Notes: a model not told the origin generated them from the letters alone. A stretch of DNA of 64,000 nt from JANXSS01 sp040385645 (GCA_040385645.1 JAZKGZ010000015.1:62001-126000), one strand, 5' to 3'. Shown: positions 26,615 through 36,373, counted from the first letter of the stretch. Numbers and translations are program-made.

Positions 26615-27499
26615 TCAGGCTTGGTTCGGATCGGGTAATGGGGACAATTTTTCTACCAGCAGCACCTGTACCTGACGGGCATCGGCTCGTAATACCTCGA
26701 AGCGCACGTGGCCGATATCGAAGGTATCGCCCTTGTGCGGCACGCGGCCCTGATGGTTGGCGACGAACCCGCCGATGGTATCGACATTCTCATCGGAAAA
26801 ATTCGTGCCGAGCGCTGCATTAATCTGCACGATTTCAGTCAATGCTTTGATACGCCAGCGCGGACCGTGAGCACCTTCCCGAATAGGCAGGATGTTGTCT
26901 TCTTCCTCGTCGAAGTCGTATTCGTCTTCGATGTCGCCGACGATCTGTTCCAGCACGTCTTCGATGGTAATCAGGCCGGAAACACCGCCGTATTCATCGA
27001 CTACGATCGCCATGTGATTGCGGTTTGCCCGGAAATCCCGCAACAGTACATTTAAACGTTTGGATTCCGGAATGAACACCGCCGGGCGCAGCATGTTGCG
27101 CACATCGAACGATTCCGCCGCGTAATAGCGGAGCAAATCTTTTGCCAGCAAAATGCCGACTACCTTATCGCGTTCACCTTCGACCGCTGGAAAACGCGAA
27201 TGACCCGTTGCCAGCACCATCGGCAGCCAGCTTTCGATCGGGTTGCTGATGTCGACCATATCCATCTGCGAGCGTGGCACCATGATGTCACGGGCTGAAA
27301 GCTCCGAAACCTGAAATACCCCTTCGATCATCGACAATGCATCCGCGTCGATCAGGTTGCGCTCATGCGCTTCGTGCAGAATTTCGAGTAATTCCGCCCG
27401 ATTTTCGGGTTCGGGGGAGATCAGGGCGGTCAGGCGTTCGAGTAACGACCTGGGTGGTTTCGCGTCGATAAGCTTGACGCTACTGGGATGATCTTGCAT
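26615..27499 (-). CDS. corC: CorC/HlyC-family CBS-domain protein
   Basis: A protein of 294 residues with two CBS domains (from about residues 70 to 200: VPRSQMDMVD and MAIVVDEYGGVSGLITIEDVLEQIVGDI) and a C-terminal CorC_HlyC domain. It has no membrane domain, so it is the soluble CorC form linked to magnesium and cobalt efflux. It precedes lnt in the same direction. Confidence 0.92.
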   Translation of the reverse strand: MQDHPSSVKLIDAKPPRSLLERLTALISPEPENRAELLEILHEAHERNLIDADALSMIEGVFQVSELSARDIMVPRSQMDMVDISNPIESWLPMVLATGHSRFPAVEGERDKVVGILLAKDLLRYYAAESFDVRNMLRPAVFIPESKRLNVLLRDFRANRNHMAIVVDEYGGVSGLITIEDVLEQIVGDIEDEYDFDEEEDNILPIREGAHGPRWRIKALTEIVQINAALGTNFSDENVDTIGGFVANHQGRVPHKGDTFDIGHVRFEVLRADARQVQVLLVEKLSPLPDPNQA

Positions 27500-27580
27500 G
27501 AGGGGTGAAAAGCCGTCGATACGACGTTGTTTCCAAAAGTAACAGGATACACCAAAACAACCGCGTTTCCGGCGAAGTCC

Positions 27581-28096
27581 TTAGCCCGGATCAGGCGGGT
27601 TGTCGATATCAGATTGACCGGCGATCAGCGATCTTGTCAGGTAAGGATCGGGCATACCCAACTTTGTCAGGATCTTGGTTTCGATCGCTTCCATTTCCTG
27701 CGCATCAAACTCATCTTCATGATCGTACCCTTGCGCGTGCAGCACACCGTGTACCACCAGATGTGCGGCGTGGTCGAGCACCGGTTTATGTTGTTCCAGA
27801 GCTTCCCTTCGCAGCACCTCGTTGCAGAGTACGATATCTGCCCGCACCGGCTCAAGGTCGTTGGTCGGCACATCATCGGCGTAGGCAAAAGTCAGAACAT
27901 TGGTCGCATAATTCTTGCCGCGATAGTCGCGATTTAGATTGCAGCCTTCTTCGATGCCCACAAAACGTAACGTCAGCTCGGCCGGAGCCATTAGTGCCGC
28001 ATGCACCCACCGGCGCAAAAGCGGGCGGGTAAGTACCGTGGCAAGGCTGGCATCGACGTGCTGAATAGTCAGCGATAGCTTATTTTTTTGCGGCAT
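27581..28096 (-). CDS. ybeY: Endoribonuclease YbeY (rRNA maturation)
   Basis: A protein of 171 residues from the ATG at 28096, overlapping phoH by 17 bases; a longer frame to 28198 lies entirely inside phoH. The metal motif HGVLHAQGYDHEDEFDA matches the YbeY signature. It takes part in 16S rRNA 3' end processing and ribosome quality control. Confidence 0.94.
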   Translation of the reverse strand: MPQKNKLSLTIQHVDASLATVLTRPLLRRWVHAALMAPAELTLRFVGIEEGCNLNRDYRGKNYATNVLTFAYADDVPTNDLEPVRADIVLCNEVLRREALEQHKPVLDHAAHLVVHGVLHAQGYDHEDEFDAQEMEAIETKILTKLGMPDPYLTRSLIAGQSDIDNPPDPG

Positions 28097-29204
28097 TTTT
28101 TCGGGCGGTAGCCGGTATGGCTGCGTTGTTGCCCGGGCCTGCAGTATTCTTGGCACTAGCGCTAGCACTGGCACTTTCGCCAGCCGCAGCATATGCATCG
28201 ACGATACGTGCTACCAGCGGGTGGCGGACCACGTCGGCACTGCTGAAATGGCAGAAGGCAATACCACGCACATCTTCCAAGATCTCGACGGCATCGACCA
28301 AGCCACTACGCTGCGAACGTTGCAAGTCGATCTGCGTCACATCGCCTGTGACCACGGCTTTGCTGCCGAAACCGATTCGGGTCAGGAACATTTTCATCTG
28401 TTCCGGCGTGGTGTTTTGCGCCTCATCGAGAATCACGAATGCATGATTCAAGGTACGGCCACGCATGTATGCCAGGGGTGCGATTTCGATCGCCTGTTTC
28501 TCGAACATTTTCTGGGTTCGGTCGAATCCCAACAAGTCGTACAAGGCATCGTAGAGCGGGCGCAGATACGGATCGATCTTTTGCGACAGATCGCCCGGCA
28601 AAAACCCGAGCCGCTCGCCGGCTTCGACAGCCGGGCGGGTCAGGATGATGCGTTTGACTGCGTCGCGTTCGAGGGCATCGACTGCGCAGGCAACTGCCAG
28701 GTAGGTTTTGCCGGTGCCGGCCGGGCCGACGCCGAAAGTGACATCGTGTTCGAGAACTGCCTTGATGTAGGCAAGCTGGTGCGGCGTGCGTCCGCGCAGG
28801 TCGCTGCGGCGGGTTTTTAAAACCGGCTCGTCCGCGGAAGCCACTGTAGGTATTTCCAGCGGAATGACGGCGTGTTTCTTATGCGATCCTTTACCGACGA
28901 TCGGTGTGGCAGGTACTTCCGGTGGTGCCATGCCGGTCCGTTGCTCGACCAGTGCCAGCTGTATGTCTTCGATCGAAATCGTCCGATCGGCCAACGCATA
29001 AAATTGTTCGAGAATAGCTAGCGCACGATCGGCATTGCGCCCACCGACGATAAATTTTTCGCCGCGCCTGAAGAGCGTCACATCCAGCGCCGCCGAAATC
29101 TGTCGCAAGTTTTCATCCATCGGGCCGCACAGGTGCGCGAGTCGGCGGTTGTCCAGCGGATCGGGTATGAAATACAGCGGTTGCGAAACAGGATGTGTTT
29201 TCAA
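28080..29204 (-). CDS. PhoH-family ATPase (PhoL type)
   Basis: A protein of 374 residues with a KH-like N-terminal segment (IVGGRNADRALAILEQF) and a RecA-like ATPase domain. Walker A is GPAGTGKT near residue 160 and Walker B is AFVILDEAQNTTPEQMKMF. It is linked to RNA metabolism with YbeY. It lies in the conserved miaB-phoH-ybeY-corC-lnt order. The C-terminus has an Ala/Ser/Lys-rich tail. Confidence 0.92.
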   Translation of the reverse strand: MKTHPVSQPLYFIPDPLDNRRLAHLCGPMDENLRQISAALDVTLFRRGEKFIVGGRNADRALAILEQFYALADRTISIEDIQLALVEQRTGMAPPEVPATPIVGKGSHKKHAVIPLEIPTVASADEPVLKTRRSDLRGRTPHQLAYIKAVLEHDVTFGVGPAGTGKTYLAVACAVDALERDAVKRIILTRPAVEAGERLGFLPGDLSQKIDPYLRPLYDALYDLLGFDRTQKMFEKQAIEIAPLAYMRGRTLNHAFVILDEAQNTTPEQMKMFLTRIGFGSKAVVTGDVTQIDLQRSQRSGLVDAVEILEDVRGIAFCHFSSADVVRHPLVARIVDAYAAAGESASASASAKNTAGPGNNAAIPATARKNAAKK

Positions 29205-29211
29205 TTTATCT

Positions 29212-30651
29212 TTAAAACGCCAGCGCGGTTGCAGCCAGAATCGGGTTCGGTGCTACGGGTGCATCGCTTGGCTGTTGCAGCAATTCGCCACGCAAGGTGT
29301 AGCCGAAAGTTTCAGTGATACGCACCTTGAGCAGTCGACCGATCAGGCTGGTGCTCGCCAGCTCCACACCTGCTGTATCCAGATTTGCTGTGCCCACATT
29401 TGCCACTTCGCCAGCAAAATTCACCACCCGGTTGCAGGCGGTACGGCCTTGAAACTCGTGGGCATCTTTACGCGAACGGCCTTCCACCAATACTTCCTGC
29501 ACGCTGCCAACCAACTCCGCACTATAGCGCCGGGTGTTGGCATCGATGACGGCCTGCAAGCGTTGCAGGCGCGCCAGTTTAATCGCATGGGGCGTGTCGT
29601 CTTCCAGATTGGCGGCTGGAGTACCGGGCCGTGCACTGAAAATAAAGCTGAAGCTGTTGTCGTAGCTGATATCGTCGATCAACTTCATCATCGCTTCGAA
29701 ATCGGCATCGGTTTCGCCTGGAAAACCGACGATGAAATCTGAAGAGATCCTGATATTCGGGCGCACCAGCCGCAAGCGACGCAATACCGATTTGTATTCA
29801 AGCGAGGTATAGCCACGCTTCATCGCCGCAAGAATACGGTCGGAGCCGTGTTGCGCCGGCAGATAGAGATGGTCGACCAGCTTCGGCACTCTGGCGTAGA
29901 CGTCGATGAGCCGCTGGGTAAATTCTTTCGGATGACTGGTAACGTATCGGATGCGCAAGATGCCATCGAGCTCTGCAATATATTCGATCAACAACGCAAA
30001 GTCGGCGATTTCGCCATCTACCATCACACCCCGATAGGCATTGACGTTTTGCCCCAGCAGCGTGACTTCCCGAACGCCTTGCGCAGCCAGGCCGGCGATC
30101 TCGGCCAGTACGTCGTCGAAACGGCGGGAGACTTCCTCGCCTCTGGTGTAAGGCACCACGCAATAGCTGCAATATTTGCTGCACCCTTCCATGATCGAGA
30201 CGAACGCCGTCACGCCATCGACTTTTGCCGGTGGTAAATGATCGAACTTTTCAATTTCGGGAAAACTGATATCGACTTGTGAAATGCCGCTACGGCGCCG
30301 TTCATCGATCAAGGCCGGCAGGCGGTGCAGGGTTTGCGGCCCGAATACCACATCCACATACGGCGCACGCTTCAAAATTGCCGCACCCTCTTGAGAAGCC
30401 ACGCAGCCGCCGACGCCAATCACCAAATTCGGGTTGATCAGCTTCAGCTCGCGCAGACGACCGAGATCGGAAAACACTTTTTCCTGCGCTTTTTCACGCA
30501 CCGAGCAGGTATTGAGCAGAATTACGTCCGCGTCTTCGGGCCGGTCGGTCTTGATCGAGCCGTCGGAAGCTTCGAGTACGTCGGCCATCTTGTCCGAGTC
30601 GTACTCGTTCATTTGGCAACCGAAGGTTTTGATGAAGACTTTTTTCTGCAT
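29212..30651 (-). CDS. miaB: tRNA-2-methylthio-N6-dimethylallyladenosine synthase
   Basis: A protein of 479 residues; the ATG at 30651 is preferred over the upstream TTG at 30672. The N-terminal iron-sulfur domain has three Cys (TFGCQMNEYDS, LNTCSVREKAQ, GVGGCVASQEG). The radical-SAM motif is EGCSKYCSYCVVPYTRGEE, and a TRAM domain closes the protein. It adds a methylthio group to ms2i6A37 of tRNAs reading UNN codons. It is followed by phoH on the same strand after 7 bases. Confidence 0.96.
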   Translation of the reverse strand: MQKKVFIKTFGCQMNEYDSDKMADVLEASDGSIKTDRPEDADVILLNTCSVREKAQEKVFSDLGRLRELKLINPNLVIGVGGCVASQEGAAILKRAPYVDVVFGPQTLHRLPALIDERRRSGISQVDISFPEIEKFDHLPPAKVDGVTAFVSIMEGCSKYCSYCVVPYTRGEEVSRRFDDVLAEIAGLAAQGVREVTLLGQNVNAYRGVMVDGEIADFALLIEYIAELDGILRIRYVTSHPKEFTQRLIDVYARVPKLVDHLYLPAQHGSDRILAAMKRGYTSLEYKSVLRRLRLVRPNIRISSDFIVGFPGETDADFEAMMKLIDDISYDNSFSFIFSARPGTPAANLEDDTPHAIKLARLQRLQAVIDANTRRYSAELVGSVQEVLVEGRSRKDAHEFQGRTACNRVVNFAGEVANVGTANLDTAGVELASTSLIGRLLKVRITETFGYTLRGELLQQPSDAPVAPNPILAATALAF

Positions 30652-30685
30652 GAATTGGATTGTTACCGGCAATTACTACCGCAAA

Positions 30686-31039
30686 TTACTGCTGGCGTGG
30701 CTGGTTGATTCGTTGCTGTTTAGGCGATTGCGCTGCCTCGTCGCGGGTGAGAATCCAGATCTGCTCGATCTGGAAAGCGTCGTCTTCCGTGTAGTTAACC
30801 ACATAACTGCCAGCGGACAACGATGCCGGCATTTGAATCAGATTGTCGGTATTTAAAATGCGTGCCCCTGCAGTGAGAATGCGTGGCTTGCCGTCGATGA
30901 CAACTGCTGGAAATACATCCGGCTTCATCGCGCCGCGCTTTGCGTGCGGTGGAAACGGCCGCTCGAATGCCGATGCCTGTAGAGCTGCGATAGAAGTGGC
31001 AGCAACCACGGCGACGATCAGCATACGGCGTAATTGCAT
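30686..31039 (-). CDS. Small secreted protein, unknown function
   Basis: A protein of 117 residues with a clear signal peptide (MQLRRMLIVAVVAATSIAAL, cleavage after ASA). The mature part has FPAVVIDGKPRILTAGARIL and SGSYVVNYTEDD-like strands, so it is probably a small beta-rich periplasmic protein, with a Gln-rich tail. No family is recognised with confidence. It is upstream of miaB on the same strand. Confidence 0.7.
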   Translation of the reverse strand: MQLRRMLIVAVVAATSIAALQASAFERPFPPHAKRGAMKPDVFPAVVIDGKPRILTAGARILNTDNLIQMPASLSAGSYVVNYTEDDAFQIEQIWILTRDEAAQSPKQQRINQPRQQ

Positions 31040-31417
31040 AGCGAACTCCAGCGTAAAGCCAACAAACTGCGAAAATTGAACAGTAGGGTCGTGAGCTTAA
31101 CACAAAGAGCCTGCCATTTTAATGGGTTCAGGTGGCCAGAACGCTTGGTTTTGCGCCCTGTTTACTGAAGTTTTGGCGACTCGCTCAACGCCGTCGGAAA
31201 CGCATTGATCTGTTCTCGCGTTGCCGGTGTCTGCGTATCTCGATCGACATCATTTACCTCGTTTTCAGCTTGACCATCCGGCGTTACGAGAACTGTACGG
31301 TCTACGCCGTTCATGAAGTCGGTGAGGACTGCTACGGCGAAAGAGTTTCACAGCCATAAATGGCCGAATGTCTCGAGTATCGTTAACAAATGCACCAGAA
31401 CACGCCAAGCAATGTAT
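31040..31417. other. Intergenic gap between a secreted-protein gene and the second LRR gene
   Basis: No confident gene. On the minus strand a 50-codon frame (31162-31314) reads MNGVDRTVLVTPDGQAEN and ends LSESPKLQ. It has sensible amino-acid use but no ribosome site. It could be a remnant or a small gene. Confidence 0.3.
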
Positions 31418-32737
31418 TTATCGTAGTCTCGGTGACTGCGCTAACGCCTGTAGAAAAACGCTGATTTGATCTTTAAGTTCTTCGGACGAAACACTTTCAT
31501 CATTTGGAAGGAGACGTTCCAACTCATTCATGAAATGAATGAATATGGGAGCACTTTCGTCCTGTGCCAGGTTGTCAAAGTCCGCACTAGTCAAAGACGC
31601 GGCATCCTGCTTCGGCAGCTGCCATTTGTAAAGCGCGTGACGCAATGCCAGCGAATTCGCGTGTTGCTGTAACTTTGAACATTCCAACATCGCAGTCAGA
31701 ATTTTATTGATTTGAGATTTAAATAACGTTGCGGAAGCGTCGTCTTTCGCGTGGAGCGCAACATCAAGGCTATTCAAAAAATTTACGAAGAGCGGTGCGT
31801 GCTCACTTTGAGCCAGTTTGCCAAGTCGGCTTTGCGCAAAATCGACCCCATTTTCTGTCAATGGTTGCCAGCGATTGTTATTACCCCTGGTTAGTTTGCC
31901 CAGCTCGGCTTCGGCAATGCCTCCCGACCCGCTAGCATCTGCAGGATGCCATTTACTGAACGCGTGGCGCATCACAAGAAGTGCTGCGCCTTTCACACCG
32001 TCTTCGTGAACTCTATTTTTGCAAACAAAGTGGGCGAGCAATTTAGCATAGTCCTCATTGAAAGGATTATTGGATACATCGGAAAAATGCGCGCGATAAA
32101 TTCCACGCTGAGTCGGCATTCCCGTAAACAAATTATCCCGCAAAATTATTGCGTCCATTACCTCGGGAAAATCTAACGATCCACTTAAATTATTGTAGCT
32201 TCCGTCAAAAAATTTAAGTTTGGAAAAAGTTTGACGCAGCTCGGAAATTTGGTTGTTAGAAATTCCTAACTCGATGAGATCAGATGGCAGTTCCGGCAAA
32301 TGCGTCAAACAATTATTGCTTAGATCGAGCTTTTTCAATGTTTTGATCTTTGCAAACGACTCAGGCAATGACGTTAATAACAATCCATTCAACGTTAATG
32401 ATGTTTCTTTTTTCATCTGCGCTGTTTTCATGCGCTGTGCTGCGATCGTCCGCATTCCAAGCTCTCCAGGCGGCGCGGCTGCGATCCAGTGACTGATTTG
32501 ATGATCAAAAATTGAACTTCCTGCGACCGCCGAAGATTGGGCTGGCGTTGCGGTCTTTCGGTCGATACTGCCCGGCCGGTCAGGCAACGATGATGCGAGG
32601 CGGTTGCGCTCTACCGACAAGGTTGCCGCTGGCAACAATGCTCCCATGTCGGTTGGTGAGGTTTCCGGATCGGTCGACGAGGTTGGTGGGGTGCGTCCCA
32701 ACAATGGCTGATTGAGCGGGTTGAGTCGTTTCCACAT
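31418..32737 (-). CDS. LRR protein with a duplicated C-terminal helical module
   Basis: A protein of 439 residues from the ATG at 32737, which has a good ribosome site (AAAGGA); the longer frame to 32830 adds an Arg-rich stretch. Residues 1-75 are rich in Ser, Thr and Pro with no Sec signal, as in many type III effectors. Residues about 112-225 hold a few irregular LPX-type LRRs (LKKLDLSNNCLTHLPELPSD). Residues 253-438 contain a helical module twice: RHAFSKW/RHALYKW, then RLGKLAQSEHAPLFVNFLNS against DFDNLAQDESAPIFIHFMNE, then a terminal helix. I know no family for the module. Base composition is more AT-rich than its neighbours. Confidence 0.78.
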   Translation of the reverse strand: MWKRLNPLNQPLLGRTPPTSSTDPETSPTDMGALLPAATLSVERNRLASSLPDRPGSIDRKTATPAQSSAVAGSSIFDHQISHWIAAAPPGELGMRTIAAQRMKTAQMKKETSLTLNGLLLTSLPESFAKIKTLKKLDLSNNCLTHLPELPSDLIELGISNNQISELRQTFSKLKFFDGSYNNLSGSLDFPEVMDAIILRDNLFTGMPTQRGIYRAHFSDVSNNPFNEDYAKLLAHFVCKNRVHEDGVKGAALLVMRHAFSKWHPADASGSGGIAEAELGKLTRGNNNRWQPLTENGVDFAQSRLGKLAQSEHAPLFVNFLNSLDVALHAKDDASATLFKSQINKILTAMLECSKLQQHANSLALRHALYKWQLPKQDAASLTSADFDNLAQDESAPIFIHFMNELERLLPNDESVSSEELKDQISVFLQALAQSPRLR

Positions 32738-32948
32738 GATTAATCCTTTTGATTTGCCAGTCGTCGTTGGCCGGATTGAAAAACTGCGTCGACGACGATT
32801 GTAATTGCTAATTTGGCAATTATGTTTCAAAAAGAATATTTCGTGAACGAAACCGCACGGCTGTTTGCCTGCTGCTGGTCAACAAATACGCCTGGTGCGA
32901 GGCTCTTGATGCTCGGTGCGACCGTAGATTTGTATGCTGCAGAATTGT

Positions 32949-35450
32949 TTAATCGCTCTGCACGTTGGTTGCCGAATGACTCGAAAAATTCTCGCTGAGC
33001 TTTACCAAGAGCATGTTGACCGTCTCGATATCGACCGGTTTGGTGATGTGGTGATCGAATCCGGCTTGGCTCGCTTGCAGCCGGTCGCTTTCGTCACCCC
33101 AGCCGGTGAGGGCGATCAAAATAGTGGATTCGAGGCCGGGAATCTTACGCATTGCTGCGGCGGCTTCGTAGCCGTTCATCCCGGGCATGCCTATATCCAA
33201 AAACACGATATCCGGCAAAAAGGTACGCGCCGTCTTTACCGCATCGATGCCGTTGTACGCAACTTCAATTGCGTGGCCGTTTAAAGCAAGAATCATTGAG
33301 AGTGTCTCTGCGGCATCCGTATTGTCATCTGCGACCAACAGACGGAATTTTCTATACTGATTTTCATCCTCCACCACATCCATAGACGGGTGCTTGATTA
33401 AGGCCACGGCAGTTGGTAGCAACGGCAGACGCACGGTAAAAGTACTGCCGTTGCCTTCCCCGGCGCTCGCTGCGCCAACATTGCCTCCGTGCATTTCAAC
33501 GAGCCGCTTAACCAGCGACAGACCGATACCCAATCCTCCCTGTGCTCGTCCAATACTTTCGCCGACCTGGCTGAACATGTCGAAAATCGTCGTCAGCGAT
33601 TCCTGGGCAATACCCACACCGCTATCGGTTACTCGAATTAAGACGGTGTCCTGATCTACCAGCGTACGGATGGAAATTTCGCCACCGGGCGGGGTGTATT
33701 TGGCGGCGTTGTTAAGCAGGTTCGCCAGGATTTGCGTGATACGGATCGAGTCGGCGTCGAGCAGCAACGATTCGTCTGGCAGTTCGACGTGCAACGAATG
33801 ATTGCCGCCGTCGATGACGGGACTACTGGTTTCGATCGCCTGGACGATCAAGCTCTTGAGCGATACATGCGTTTTCTTAAGTACGATCTTGCCGCCGCTG
33901 ATGCGCGCGATATCGAGCAGATCGTCTACCAAATGCACTAAGTGCGTGACTTGCCGGTCCATCATGTCGCGCACTTTGGCAATGGCTTGCATGTCTTCGC
34001 TGTGCAGGCACATAAGATTGAGGCCGCTGCGAATCGGTGCCAGCGGATTACGCATCTCGTGCGCGAGCGTGGCCAGAAATTCGGTTTTTCGGCGGTCCGA
34101 TTCGGAGAGGCTGGCGGCCAGTTTGCGCAGATTTTCTTCGGTCTTTTTGTTTTCGGAGATATCCACGATGATGGAAACGGTGCTATGCGCTTCGCCTGCC
34201 GAACTACGTAACAGGTTCATGCTGGCGCTGCCCCAGATGATCGAGCCGTCTTTGCGCAGGTACCGCTTTTCCAGGACAGATTCCGGGCCGCCTGCGCGAA
34301 GGCGAACCAACACGTCGTGGGTAGCCTGGATCGAATCCGGTGCCGTGACATCGAAGACCGTTTTGCCGAGCAGCTCGGCTTCGGTATACCCGAGTATCTG
34401 GCAATATTTCTGATTGACGAACGTGATGGTGCCTTCAGCGTTGGCCTCCATCACCCCGGTCGCTGCCTGGCTGACAATCGTCTGAAAACGCTCCCGGCTT
34501 GCCAACAGTTCGATTTCTGCACGTTTTCTGTCGGTGATGTCGAGAACGACGCCAATGACGTGAGATACCGTTCCATCTCGCGCGTGCTGGGCGTTGCCGA
34601 AAAACTCTAGCCAGCGTAATTGTTTGTCGGTACGCCGGACCCTACCTTGAAAATAAAAGCGCTCGCCCGTTGTTGCAGTTGCCGTCGCAGCTTTTTCAAA
34701 CGCCGGCGCATCATCCGGATGAACGAAATCACGAAGGAAGCGTTTGCTTTTGACCGGTTCTTCGTCTACCCCCAAGCCCAGGATTTCATAGGGACGGCGG
34801 TTTTCCCAAACCACCTTATCGGCAACCGGATTCCAACTCCATAATCCCAATTGCGCGGCGTCGGTGGCGATCCGATTACGCTCCTGTTCCAGCCGAAGCG
34901 CAGTTTCGATGCCTTCTTTTTCGGCCAGTACCGCTTGTTGTTCATGCACCAGCTTGCGTAGCTCGAGTTGCGCCAGCACCTGTTGCGCTAAGGTTTTGAG
35001 CGTAAATTGCTGGAGCTGTGTCAGGCCATCGGGGCGAGGTTTTGTGTCCAGCACACACAAGGTTCCGAGTGGGAAGCCGTCTGGAGTCATGAGAATTTCG
35101 CCGGCGTAGAAGCGCAATTCCGGGCCGCCCGTGACCAATGGATTGCATGCGAAACGCGGGTCCAGGCTAGTGTCGGGTACCACCATGCAACTCTCTTGTA
35201 GGATCGCAATCTTGCAAATCGAATCGTCTAGCGGCATTTCCCGCACACCTAGGCCGATTTCGGATTTAAACCATTGACGACCCTCGGCGATAAGATTCAC
35301 CGCTACGATGGGCGCATCCAGCAATTGCCCGGCCAGGCTTACGACGTCGTCGAATGCCTGCTCGGGCGAGGTATCGAGGATGTGATATTTTTCTAGCGCC
35401 GCCAAGCGGTCAGTTTCTTTCCGGCCTGCGCCAACGTTCTGAGTTTGCAT
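32949..35450 (-). CDS. Hybrid sensor histidine kinase (GAF-PAS-PAS-HisKA-HATPase-REC)
   Basis: A protein of 833 residues without membrane helices. Order: GAF about 20-165 (APIVAVNLIAEGRQWFKSEI), PAS/PAC about 195-310, PAS about 315-440, HisKA with the phosphoaccepting His in ATLAHEMRNPLAPI near 460, HATPase with the N-box LLNNAAKYTPPGG and GLGIGLSLVKRLVE, and a C-terminal receiver with Asp in IVFLDIGMPGMNGYEAA. The input is probably cytoplasmic. No response regulator is adjacent. It ends 211 bases before the second LRR gene, on the same strand. Confidence 0.93.
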   Translation of the reverse strand: MQTQNVGAGRKETDRLAALEKYHILDTSPEQAFDDVVSLAGQLLDAPIVAVNLIAEGRQWFKSEIGLGVREMPLDDSICKIAILQESCMVVPDTSLDPRFACNPLVTGGPELRFYAGEILMTPDGFPLGTLCVLDTKPRPDGLTQLQQFTLKTLAQQVLAQLELRKLVHEQQAVLAEKEGIETALRLEQERNRIATDAAQLGLWSWNPVADKVVWENRRPYEILGLGVDEEPVKSKRFLRDFVHPDDAPAFEKAATATATTGERFYFQGRVRRTDKQLRWLEFFGNAQHARDGTVSHVIGVVLDITDRKRAEIELLASRERFQTIVSQAATGVMEANAEGTITFVNQKYCQILGYTEAELLGKTVFDVTAPDSIQATHDVLVRLRAGGPESVLEKRYLRKDGSIIWGSASMNLLRSSAGEAHSTVSIIVDISENKKTEENLRKLAASLSESDRRKTEFLATLAHEMRNPLAPIRSGLNLMCLHSEDMQAIAKVRDMMDRQVTHLVHLVDDLLDIARISGGKIVLKKTHVSLKSLIVQAIETSSPVIDGGNHSLHVELPDESLLLDADSIRITQILANLLNNAAKYTPPGGEISIRTLVDQDTVLIRVTDSGVGIAQESLTTIFDMFSQVGESIGRAQGGLGIGLSLVKRLVEMHGGNVGAASAGEGNGSTFTVRLPLLPTAVALIKHPSMDVVEDENQYRKFRLLVADDNTDAAETLSMILALNGHAIEVAYNGIDAVKTARTFLPDIVFLDIGMPGMNGYEAAAAMRKIPGLESTILIALTGWGDESDRLQASQAGFDHHITKPVDIETVNMLLVKLSENFSSHSATNVQSD

Positions 35451-35519
35451 GGGGTAGCCGAGTGAAAGAAGGTGCAGGTGGATGTGGTGTGCTGTGTGGC
35501 GTGCGCTATGTAGCGTACG

Positions 35520-35945
35520 TTATCGGTCGAACTGCTCGCTACCCACCAACCCGATTTTGGTAACCCCGGTACGTTGCGCTGCTGCCATGACCGCTGCAAC
35601 CGATTTGTAGGAAACGGATTTATCAGGGCGTAAATGAATTTCAGGCGGGTTTGCCTGGGCTGCGGTAGCTTTCATTTTTGCTTCGAGTTGCAGACGATCC
35701 GGCACCACGGCCTTATCCCACAACACCGTGCCGTCTGCGTTGATGTCGAGCGAGACCACGACCGGTGGTGTGGCCGGCGGTGGTGGCGCACCGGTTGGCA
35801 TGTTCAAATTCACGGCATGATTTTGAATCGGAATCGTGATGATGAGCATGATGATCAGCACCAGCATGACGTCGATGAGCGGCGTCATGTTCATCTCGAT
35901 CATCGGCTCGTCGTCCGGTGTCGAGTACTTCAAGCCGGCGTTCAT
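35520..35945 (-). CDS. exbD: ExbD/TolR-family transport protein (second copy)
   Basis: A protein of 141 residues with one N-terminal helix preceded by IEMNMTPLIDVMLVLIIMLI, including the Asp that works in the proton path of ExbD. A periplasmic C-terminal domain follows. Its start overlaps the upstream exbD stop by 4 bases. The last gene of tonB-exbB-exbD-exbD. Confidence 0.9.
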   Translation of the reverse strand: MNAGLKYSTPDDEPMIEMNMTPLIDVMLVLIIMLIITIPIQNHAVNLNMPTGAPPPPATPPVVVSLDINADGTVLWDKAVVPDRLQLEAKMKATAAQANPPEIHLRPDKSVSYKSVAAVMAAAQRTGVTKIGLVGSEQFDR

Positions 35946-36373
35946 TGCGCACTCCGTGCTGGCGGTTGTGTAATGAAACCAACCTTGGCGATACCGGCTT
36001 GCTGGGCTAACAGAATGACCCGGCCGACGAATTCATAGCGTGCGTCCTGATCGCCACGAATATGCACTTCGGGTTGCGGCTGCTGCGCCGACAACGCTTT
36101 CAGACGTGTTTGCAAGGTATTGCGGTCAACCGCCTGCGCATTCCAGAAAGCCTGGCCTTCGCGGTCGACGGCAATGTTGATGTTTTCTGGCTTGGTCTTG
36201 TAGGGCTGGACGGTTTCGCTTGGTAGCTTTACCGGCACGGTCTGCGTTACTACCGGAATGGTGATCAAAAAAATGATCAGCAATACCAGCATCACGTCTA
36301 CCAGTGGTGTGGTGTTGATGGTGGCGATCACTTCGTCTTCATCGCTATCGGGGGAACCTAGGGACATCGCCAT
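35942..36373 (-). CDS. exbD: ExbD/TolR-family transport protein (first copy)
   Basis: A protein of 143 residues with the same layout as its neighbour: ATINTTPLVDVMLVLLIIFLI includes the functional Asp, then a periplasmic domain with PEVHIRGDQDARYEFV. The two ExbD copies are clearly different sequences, so both are probably used, perhaps as a heteromeric pair in one motor. Confidence 0.9.
   Translation of the reverse strand: MAMSLGSPDSDEDEVIATINTTPLVDVMLVLLIIFLITIPVVTQTVPVKLPSETVQPYKTKPENINIAVDREGQAFWNAQAVDRNTLQTRLKALSAQQPQPEVHIRGDQDARYEFVGRVILLAQQAGIAKVGFITQPPARSAQ

Noticed and set aside
32839..32852. TTTCGT-GA-ACGAAA inverted repeat upstream of the second LRR gene, sharing TTCGTGAA with 19217-19224 upstream of the first
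   Set aside because: An 8-base match between two windows of about 200 bases is expected by chance; not enough to claim a shared regulator.
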